Positions 7,882 to 13,221 of a stretch of 13,221 nt of DNA are shown here, piece after piece. The stretch is from an uncultured Flavobacteriales bacterium. GTDB taxonomy: Bacteria > Bacteroidota > Bacteroidia > Flavobacteriales > Schleiferiaceae. Position numbers and translations under genes: made by a program. Each line of letters opens with the position of its first letter. The first letter of the stretch is position 1. The stretch spans positions 1-13,221 of the forward strand of contig CAIJMB010000086.1 of the NCBI GenBank assembly GCA_903821715.1, given 5' to 3'. The notes below the pieces were generated by a model. That model did not search any database. It saw only the letters and a program-made list of their open reading frames with translations, and was not told where the DNA came from.

Positions 7882-9219
7882 ATGAAAAAACTCCTTACTC
7901 TGAGTGCGCTGGTGATGGCCTTTGCCGGATTCGCGCAAAAGCAGGTCACGTTCATCGTAGACATGCGCGGCTATACGGGCGCGTCGTACGCCGGCGTGTT
8001 CGTCAATGGCGACTACAACAACTGGTGCGGTTCATGCAACCCCATGTCTGATCCCGAAAACGACTCGGTGTGGACAGTAACGCTTCCGCTCACCCAAGAC
8101 TCTATTGAGTACAAGTTCACACTGGATGGTTGGAGTGGTCAAGAAAACTTGACTGCTGGTTCATCATGTACCAAGACCACCGGCATTTACACGAACCGTT
8201 TTGCCGAACTCTTGGGTGACACCATCCTAACTGGCGTATGCTGGCAGTCGTGTGCGAGCTGCACAGGCTTCAAGTACGCGACATGGCAGGTGAACATGGC
8301 GAACGTTACGGTCGACACCACCGGTGTATTCGTAGCTGGCGGAACAGGTATGGGTGTCCCAGGAGACCACCCAATGGCCTTGATCCCAGGCACAACGCGG
8401 TACACTAAAACACTTCGCAAACCAAGTGCATGGACCTCAGACTTCACATTCTTGAATGGCAACTGCCCAAGCTGGGGTTGTAAAGAAAATATTGCAGGTA
8501 AACCTTGTGCAGTTGGTCCATACAACGACCGCGGTATGAGCGCTTCAACCAGCGACTTCCGCCTTCGCACTTGCTTTGGTGAGTGCACCACGGACGGTAG
8601 CTGCCCTGCACCTGCGACCACGCAAAACATCACCTTCCAAGTTGATATGACCGGTCTTACGGGCTCGTTCACGAACCTGTACGTCAGCGGCCAGTTCAAC
8701 AACTGGAGCGGTAACGCGAACCAACTCACGGACGCCGACGGTGACATGGTCTACACGGCTACGATTCCATTGCTTTCAGGTCAGTGGGAGTACAAATTCT
8801 CGATGGACAACTGGGCAAGCAGCGAACAGCTCGACCCAACCACGAGCGACTCTACCTGCACCCTGACAACTGGTGGGTTCACCAACCGCATTCTTCAGAG
8901 CGTTTCAGGTCAGAACGATAGCCTAGACGTCGTGTGCTACGCTTCATGCCTCGCGTGTGGCGCTGACGCTTCGATTGCTGAGGGTTTGATTTCTGCCCGC
9001 GTATTCCCGAACCCAGCTCAAGGCTACTTCGTAGTAGAAAACACGACGGCTGAAGCCATTCGTGTTGAGGTGTCAACCTTGACCGGCCAAGTGGTTCGCG
9101 TTGCCGAGTCATCCAACGGCGTAGCTCGCATTGCTACCGAGGGCTGGATCCCAGGTGTATACATGGTGCGCACGATAAGTGAGCGCGGCCAGCACGTAGC
9201 TCGTATTGCGGTACAGTAA
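7882..9219 (+). CDS. Secreted T9SS-sorted protein with three tandem Cys-containing beta-sandwich repeats, putative glycan binder
   Basis: 445 residues, function not established. A Sec signal peptide (1-19, ending FAQ) is followed by three related modules at about 21-127, 131-235 and 249-359, then a C-terminal T9SS sorting domain at about 372-445 (ARVFPNPAQGYFVVEN...VEVSTLTGQVVR...GVYMVRT), which sends the protein through the outer membrane. Modules 1 and 3 share VTF/ITFxVDM, a VFVNGDYNNW / LYVSGQFNNW motif, YKF and ENL/EQL, and end in Cys pairs (CWQSCASC, CYASCLAC). Module 2 starts WQVNM and ends CFGEC but lacks the NNW motif. The NNW-containing sheet resembles CBM48/AMPK-beta-type or other E-set glucan-binding folds. 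With GH16 and SusCD upstream, a surface or released glucan-binding protein is the best guess. No catalytic motif is seen. It is followed at once by a strong terminator, so it is probably the last gene of the susC transcript. Confidence 0.85.
   Translation: MKKLLTLSALVMAFAGFAQKQVTFIVDMRGYTGASYAGVFVNGDYNNWCGSCNPMSDPENDSVWTVTLPLTQDSIEYKFTLDGWSGQENLTAGSSCTKTTGIYTNRFAELLGDTILTGVCWQSCASCTGFKYATWQVNMANVTVDTTGVFVAGGTGMGVPGDHPMALIPGTTRYTKTLRKPSAWTSDFTFLNGNCPSWGCKENIAGKPCAVGPYNDRGMSASTSDFRLRTCFGECTTDGSCPAPATTQNITFQVDMTGLTGSFTNLYVSGQFNNWSGNANQLTDADGDMVYTATIPLLSGQWEYKFSMDNWASSEQLDPTTSDSTCTLTTGGFTNRILQSVSGQNDSLDVVCYASCLACGADASIAEGLISARVFPNPAQGYFVVENTTAEAIRVEVSTLTGQVVRVAESSNGVARIATEGWIPGVYMVRTISERGQHVARIAVQ
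7942..8262 (+). repeat. Repeat module 1 of the T9SS protein
   Basis: Encodes residues about 21-127. Landmarks are VTFIVDM, VFVNGDYNNW, EYKFTLDGW, QENL, YTNRF and a terminal CWQSCASC. It is the closer match to module 3; together they look like a duplicated beta-sandwich domain with conserved cysteines that could form disulfides outside the cell. The repeat is visible at protein level; the DNA copies have diverged. Confidence 0.75.
8272..8586 (+). repeat. Repeat module 2 of the T9SS protein (divergent)
   Basis: Encodes residues about 131-235. It keeps the opening strand (TWQVNM), GVFVAGG, FTFLNGNC, KENIAGKPC, YNDR and the closing CFGEC, which line up with modules 1 and 3. It lacks the NNW aromatic motif and has an inserted GMGVPGDHPM loop and an extra internal Cys pair (CPSWGC). 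It may be structural, or it may bind a different ligand. Confidence 0.65.
8626..8958 (+). repeat. Repeat module 3 of the T9SS protein
   Basis: Encodes residues about 249-359. It has NITFQVDM, LYVSGQFNNW, WEYKFSMDNW, SEQL, FTNRI and a terminal CYASCLAC, aligned position by position with module 1. It is followed by a short linker and the T9SS sorting domain. Confidence 0.75.
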
Positions 9220-9248
9220 GCTGTTGAATTGGTGTTGATGTACCCCTA

Positions 9249-9281
9249 GGGGGAGGGGTTTTGGCCCCTCCCCCTTTTTTT
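9249..9281 (+). terminator. Strong intrinsic terminator after the T9SS gene
   Basis: A perfect 10-bp stem, GGGGGAGGGG (9249-9258) with CCCCTCCCCC (9265-9274), has a six-base loop TTTTGG and is followed at once by seven T residues (9275-9281). This is a textbook rho-independent terminator on the plus strand. It starts 30 bases after the stop at 9219. It ends only 13 bases before the GH3 start codon, leaving no room for an ordinary promoter in between. Confidence 0.92.
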
Positions 9282-9294
9282 ATTTTACTCGTTT

Positions 9295-11499
9295 ATGCGC
9301 TTCGGAACCTTTCTCTTTCTCGCCCTTCCCCTGGCCGCTGCCGCCCAAACCAAGCCGGTTGCGGCCCGCGTTGACAGCGTGCTGGCCCTGATGACTCTCG
9401 AGGAACTCGTCGGTCAAACCAACCAGTACAACGGGTTCTGGAACGCTACCGGCCCGATGCCTGCTGGCAATGAATGGGTTGCCGCGCGAGTTGCAGCGCT
9501 AAAGCGTGGCGGAGTGGGTTCCGTGCTCAATGTCGCAGGCGTGGACGAGGTTCGCGCCCTGCAAAAAGTGGCAGTCGAAGAAACCCGCATGGGGATTCCC
9601 CTCATTTTTGGCCTAGATGTGATCCACGGCTACCAAACTCTTACGCCGATTCCGCTCGCCGAAGCCGCGAGTTGGGACCTCGAAGCGATAAAAAATTCTG
9701 CCCGAGCCGCCGCCCGCGAGGCCACGGCCGACGGCATTAACTGGACCTTTGCCCCGATGGTCGACATCAGCCGCGACCCGCGCTGGGGCCGCGTCATGGA
9801 AGGTGCTGGAGAAGATCCCTTCCTCGGTTCGCGCATCGCCGAAGCGCGCGTGCGAGGTTTTCAGGGCGCTAACTTGAGCGACCCCACCACCCTAGCCGCT
9901 TGCTTGAAGCACTTCGCGGGCTACGGCTTTGCAGTCGCCGGACGCGACTACCACACCACGGACTACAGCGCCCATACGCTGTACAACTGGATTTTGCCTC
10001 CGTTTGAAGCCGGCGTAAAGGCCGGGGCCGCCACCGTCATGAACGCGTTTAGCGCCGCCAACGGAATCCCCGCCACCGGCGATTCAGCCCTCGTGTGGGG
10101 CGAGCTGCGCGGCCGTATGGGCTTTGACGGCGTACTCGTTTCAGACTGGGGTTCCATCGGCGAAATGACTGCCCATGGATATGCCGCCGACCTGCGCGAC
10201 GCCGCCGACCGAGCGCTGGCCGCCGGCTGCGACATCGACATGGAGTCGGACGCCTACCTGCGCTACGGGGTGGAGCTCGCTCGCCGCAACCCCACCGACA
10301 GCGTGCGGATTCGCGAGGCCGCACGCCGAATCCTGACACTGAAGTTTGAACTCGGCGTGATGGACGATCCGTACCGATACTGCGGGGCTACCAAGCCCGA
10401 CGTGCGCCCAGATGCCTACGAAATGGCGGTGAAGTCGTCGGTGCTTCTCAAAAATTCTGGGGTATTGCCGTTGGCGGCCGGGGTGCATGTCGGCCTGACG
10501 GGTCCGCTCGCTGCAGAGAAAAACGGCGTGCTGGGCAACTGGCGCGTATCAGCCAAAGATCAGTCGGCGCAGTCACTGGCCGAGGCCGTGGCCGGTCAGT
10601 GGACGTACGTGGCTTCGTCGCCGCACTCGGTGGGTCAGGAAGCGTTTCACGCGGAACTCACGCTCAATCAAACCGACACCCGGGCCAACGACGTTGCCCT
10701 TAAGGCGCTTCGAAAGCACGACGTGTTGGTACTCGCTGTGGGCGAGCACGGAAACGAATCCGGCGAAGGTCGTAGCCGTACTTCACTGCGGATCAGTGCG
10801 GTGCAGCAGGACTTGATTCGCAAAGCCTACGCCACGGGCAAGCAGGTAGTGCTGGTAGTGTACGCGGGGCGTCCGCTGGTGCTCGAGCCGTGGATTCGGG
10901 ACGGAGCTGCCGCCATTCTCTGGGCCTGGCAGCCCGGAACGATGGGCGGAAGCGCCCTCGCCGACGTGCTCACGGGTCGCCGCGAGGCCTACGGTCGCTT
11001 GCCCATGACGTTTCCGCGCAGCGAGGGTCAGATTCCCCTGAGCTACGACGGCTACTCTACGGGCCGACCCGGCCCCAAGCCCGAGGTGTTTTGGTCGCAC
11101 TACACCGATGAATCGAATACGCCGGCATATCCGTTTGGATTTGGATTGAGCTACACGTCGTTTGAATACCGCGACCTCGTCGTAACACCGAGCGCTCAGG
11201 GTTGGACCGCCTCCGTAACCGTGCGCAACACCGGAACCCGCGCCGGAAGCGACGTCGTGCAGCTCTATGTCGGACGCCAGGGCAACGGCCAGCTGTACCC
11301 TGTTAAAGCGCTTAAAGGATTTAAACGGTTAACCTTAGAACCCGGTTCCGAAGCTCGCGTCAGCATCGAACTCCCTCTCGAAGCCCTCACGCAGCGAGAC
11401 GGCCAGGGTCGAAACGTATTGTTCGCCCACGGAACCTTAACGGTAACCGTCGGCCCCCACAGCCAAGACGGTCTAACTTGGACTACCCAAATGCCATGA
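9295..11499 (+). CDS. GH3 family beta-glucosidase, periplasmic
   Basis: Exo-acting beta-glucosidase that should release glucose from the oligosaccharides imported by the SusCD pair. 734 residues, close to BglX-type enzymes. The signal peptide (1-18, ending AAAAQ) has no lipobox, so the protein is probably periplasmic. The N-terminal TIM-barrel domain (about 25-350) carries GLDVIHGY, DPRWGRVMEGAGEDP, CLKHFAGYG and the nucleophile motif VLVSDWG with D284. The C-terminal alpha/beta domain (about 375-600) carries VLAVGEHGNESGEGRSRTS, where E491 aligns with the acid/base Glu of BglX-like enzymes. A fibronectin-III-like domain (about 635-722) follows. Both catalytic residues appear present. The start codon lies 13 bases after the terminator T-run, so expression must come from read-through or a promoter upstream of the hairpin. 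Its stop overlaps the regulator start (ATGA). Activity on beta-1,3 links is inferred from the GH16 partner; the family also contains xylosidases and broad beta-glucosidases. Confidence 0.95.
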   Translation: MRFGTFLFLALPLAAAAQTKPVAARVDSVLALMTLEELVGQTNQYNGFWNATGPMPAGNEWVAARVAALKRGGVGSVLNVAGVDEVRALQKVAVEETRMGIPLIFGLDVIHGYQTLTPIPLAEAASWDLEAIKNSARAAAREATADGINWTFAPMVDISRDPRWGRVMEGAGEDPFLGSRIAEARVRGFQGANLSDPTTLAACLKHFAGYGFAVAGRDYHTTDYSAHTLYNWILPPFEAGVKAGAATVMNAFSAANGIPATGDSALVWGELRGRMGFDGVLVSDWGSIGEMTAHGYAADLRDAADRALAAGCDIDMESDAYLRYGVELARRNPTDSVRIREAARRILTLKFELGVMDDPYRYCGATKPDVRPDAYEMAVKSSVLLKNSGVLPLAAGVHVGLTGPLAAEKNGVLGNWRVSAKDQSAQSLAEAVAGQWTYVASSPHSVGQEAFHAELTLNQTDTRANDVALKALRKHDVLVLAVGEHGNESGEGRSRTSLRISAVQQDLIRKAYATGKQVVLVVYAGRPLVLEPWIRDGAAAILWAWQPGTMGGSALADVLTGRREAYGRLPMTFPRSEGQIPLSYDGYSTGRPGPKPEVFWSHYTDESNTPAYPFGFGLSYTSFEYRDLVVTPSAQGWTASVTVRNTGTRAGSDVVQLYVGRQGNGQLYPVKALKGFKRLTLEPGSEARVSIELPLEALTQRDGQGRNVLFAHGTLTVTVGPHSQDGLTWTTQMP

Positions 11500-12203
11500 G
11501 CCTCGAAGCAGAACGCCAGCGCCTTGGCGCATTTTTTCAGTTTGGTCAGTCCGTGGACTGCGTGGTCTTTGGCTACGACGGTTGCGAACTTCAAATCCTT
11601 GTTATTGAGCGCGGAGCGGAGCCCTTTTTTGGCTACGAAGCCCTTCCGGGTGACCTAGTGCGCATGGATGAAGACATCGACGAGGCCGCCACGCGGATTC
11701 TGCATGACCTAACGGGGCTTGACAACGTCTTTTTGGACCAGCTTAAAACGTTTGGCGGCGTACAGCGCCACCCACTGGGCCGAGTCGTCACCACCGCGTT
11801 TTATTCGCTGATCAACCAGACGAAATACAATCCGCGCCCCGCCTCATGGGCCGTCAAAGCCCGCTGGAAGTCGCTCGGCGAGCTCGACGAGATGGCATTT
11901 GACCACCGCGAAATCCTTCAAACCGCGCTTGACGCACTGCAGCGCCAGGTCCGCCAGCACCCCATTGGGTTTGAGTTGCTGCCCGAGGAATTTACCTTGG
12001 CGCAGCTTCAGGGCCTCTACGAGGCCGTGCTCAATACTCAGTTTGACAAGGCCAACTTCCGCAAAAAGATTTTGAGCATGGAAGTGCTCAAGGCACTGGA
12101 CAAAACACAAAAGGCGGTGCGCCATCGCCCTGCACGCCTCTACAAATTCGATCCGCAACGCTACCATTCCCTGGCCAAGCAGGGCTTTCTATTTGAGGTC
12201 TAA
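11496..12203 (+). CDS. NrtR/AraR-type transcriptional regulator: degenerate NUDIX domain plus winged helix
   Basis: 235 residues from the ATG at 11496, which overlaps the GH3 stop as ATGA. The frame also has a TTG at 11478 inside GH3, but the overlapping ATG is a more likely start. Residues about 18-140 are a NUDIX domain (VDCVVFGYDGCELQILVIERG, ALPGDLVRMDEDIDEAATRILHDLTGL). Compared with the NUDIX box GX5EX7REUXEEXGU, E59, R67 and G74 remain, but the first Gly is Asp53, the Glu after Arg is Ile68, and the metal-binding EE pair is D71-L72. Hydrolase activity is therefore unlikely and the domain probably senses a ligand. Residues about 157-235 (FELLPEEFTLAQLQGLYEAVL...DKANFRKKIL...RPARLYKFDP) match the NrtR-family winged helix. 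Related Bacteroides regulators (AraR) control sugar use, and NrtR proper controls NAD synthesis. Coupling to GH3 suggests control of this locus; the inverted repeats at 1078-1092 and 1189-1205 are candidate targets. Confidence 0.88.
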   Translation: MSLEAERQRLGAFFQFGQSVDCVVFGYDGCELQILVIERGAEPFFGYEALPGDLVRMDEDIDEAATRILHDLTGLDNVFLDQLKTFGGVQRHPLGRVVTTAFYSLINQTKYNPRPASWAVKARWKSLGELDEMAFDHREILQTALDALQRQVRQHPIGFELLPEEFTLAQLQGLYEAVLNTQFDKANFRKKILSMEVLKALDKTQKAVRHRPARLYKFDPQRYHSLAKQGFLFEV

Positions 12204-12248
12204 CTAAGGCTTCAGGCCTTTGGCACAGGGCTTGAGTACCTTCGCGGC

Positions 12249-13221
12249 GTGATTCGTCGAAACCTTTTGATCCTCCTTCTTTTGGCCATTGGCCCGTTGG
12301 CGCAGGGCCAAGTAGTCGGCGATTCGACCCGACATGTGCGGTTAGACGACATTTTGGTCGTGGCCGAGCCCGTGGACATGGCGTACGACGTCCTTCGCGA
12401 GGCAGGTCGGCGGGCTGCGGGGCTTCCGAGCTTTCAGTGCAGTACGGCAGTTAAATCGAGCGTTGGTTCCGGTCGTGGAATCCAGCTTCGCGAAGCCCTT
12501 AGCATCAGCTTTTTTGCAGCCCCAGCGCGCTACAGCGAGCGGATTTACCTGGCTGACGAACATTCCTCGAACGGACTGAGTGATGGCCGAAGCGTACAGT
12601 TGCAGTTTAGCGTGGGCCGCGACGAGGGTGCGGCGCCGCAGCAAACGTTTCAAGCGTTGGGCAAGCATTTTTTTGAGTCCTACCCCGACGGGCACCTCGA
12701 CCTCTATACGCCGAGCATTGAGCTGCCGCGGCTCATGTCTGCGCGGATTCCATCGCCCCTGGCGGCTGATGCCGCCCTGCAGTACCGCGCCCAAGTGGTT
12801 CAAGCGCAAGCGGTGGACGGTTCGGTGCTCTGGACCATCGCCATTGAGCCCCGTGGTGCGGCTGGTGCCGGTTTGCGCGGAATCCTCGTGATCGACGACA
12901 GCACCTACACGTTGGTCTCCGCGGATGTGGAACTTCCGGCTGAGTCCTTAGTTCGGTTTCGCTCTGCTCGTGTGCGCCATACCTATGCCGAGGTCGAAGG
13001 ACACTCGATCGTCACTTCACGGAGCTTCAGCCTTTTGGACGTCGAAGGCGACACCGCGCGCACTGAAATTCGCCACAGCACCTATCTTTTTAACGTCGAC
13101 TTTCGCCCCCGCGACCTGGGCATGGCGACTGTGGAGTACACACCTGAAGCGTTTGAAGCGGATCCAAAGGTTTGGGCCACCGCTCGGACCATTGCCTTAG
13201 CACCCGGCGAGGCCCGGCACA
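12249..13221 (+). CDS. DUF5686-family exported protein, 3' end cut by window
   Basis: The frame runs open from a GTG at 12249 to the right edge (324 codons plus one base). GTG is the only plausible start: the same frame reaches the regulator's TAA at 12201-12203 with no other ATG/GTG/TTG between. Residues 1-21 are a signal peptide (VIRRNLLILLLLAIGPLAQGQ, Val read as Met). DDILVVAEPVDMAYDVLREAGRRA (about 33-56) and PSPLAADAALQYRAQVV...AIEPRG...GILVIDDSTYTLVSADVEL (about 175-235) look like the DUF5686 pattern of Bacteroidota outer-membrane or periplasmic proteins. Family members often begin with a carboxypeptidase-regulatory-like domain; here it is absent or reduced to the short stretch before residue 33. 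The function of the family is unknown to me. It sits 45 bases after the regulator and could share its transcript, but nothing ties it to glucan use. Confidence 0.7.
   Translation, partial: MIRRNLLILLLLAIGPLAQGQVVGDSTRHVRLDDILVVAEPVDMAYDVLREAGRRAAGLPSFQCSTAVKSSVGSGRGIQLREALSISFFAAPARYSERIYLADEHSSNGLSDGRSVQLQFSVGRDEGAAPQQTFQALGKHFFESYPDGHLDLYTPSIELPRLMSARIPSPLAADAALQYRAQVVQAQAVDGSVLWTIAIEPRGAAGAGLRGILVIDDSTYTLVSADVELPAESLVRFRSARVRHTYAEVEGHSIVTSRSFSLLDVEGDTARTEIRHSTYLFNVDFRPRDLGMATVEYTPEAFEADPKVWATARTIALAPGEARH

Noticed and set aside
11478..11495. TTG start for the regulator inside GH3
   Set aside because: The ATG at 11496 gives the common ATGA overlap and fits the family N-terminus; a TTG start would add only six unconserved residues.
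12206..12221. Small hairpin AAGGC-N5-GCCTT after the regulator as a terminator
   Set aside because: The stem is only five base pairs and is followed by three Ts at most; too weak to call.
1..13221. Mobile elements, CRISPR arrays, tRNA/rRNA genes or riboswitches
   Set aside because: I saw no transposase or integrase motifs, direct-repeat arrays, cloverleaf patterns or long structured leaders. The gene content is ordinary chromosomal accessory metabolism next to purD.

Overview
The window looks like a piece of a Bacteroidota chromosome, probably a marine or aquatic flavobacterium-like lineage with fairly GC-rich coding DNA. The evidence is a SusC/SusD pair, lipoprotein signal peptides, a C-terminal type IX secretion (T9SS) sorting domain, a DUF5686-family protein, and the general lack of Shine-Dalgarno sites. 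I cannot resolve the genus by eye. Nothing suggests a phage, plasmid, insertion sequence, CRISPR array, tRNA or rRNA.

Layout. Bases 1-978 (minus strand) are the first 326 codons of purD, cut off at the window's left edge. Bases 979-1218 are an AT-rich divergent control region with a candidate promoter and two inverted repeats. Bases 1219-7845 are four plus-strand genes, each overlapping the next by one base (TAATG): a SusC-type TonB-dependent transporter, a SusD-type glycan-binding lipoprotein, a PKD-domain surface lipoprotein, and a GH16 endo-beta-glucanase lipoprotein with an N-terminal Calx-beta domain. After 36 bases comes a secreted T9SS protein made of three related cysteine-containing beta-sandwich-like repeats (7882-9219), then a strong intrinsic terminator. 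Next come a GH3 beta-glucosidase (9295-11499) and, overlapping it by four bases, a NrtR/AraR-type regulator with a degenerate NUDIX box (11496-12203). The window ends inside a DUF5686-family exported protein (12249 onward).

Biological reading. The gene set is what is expected of a polysaccharide utilization locus for a beta-1,3-glucan such as laminarin. GH16 would cut the polymer at the cell surface; the PKD lipoprotein, SusD and possibly the T9SS repeat protein would hold glycan; SusC would import oligosaccharides; and periplasmic GH3 would release glucose. The substrate is inferred from GH16+GH3+PKD-lipoprotein content, not proven by the sequence. There is no hybrid two-component system, SusR-like regulator or ECF sigma/anti-sigma pair in the window. 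The NUDIX-type regulator is the natural candidate for control, and the two inverted repeats ahead of susC are candidate operators. The least explained parts are the triple-repeat T9SS protein, the regulator with its putative sites, and the terminator placed only 13 bases before the GH3 start codon.
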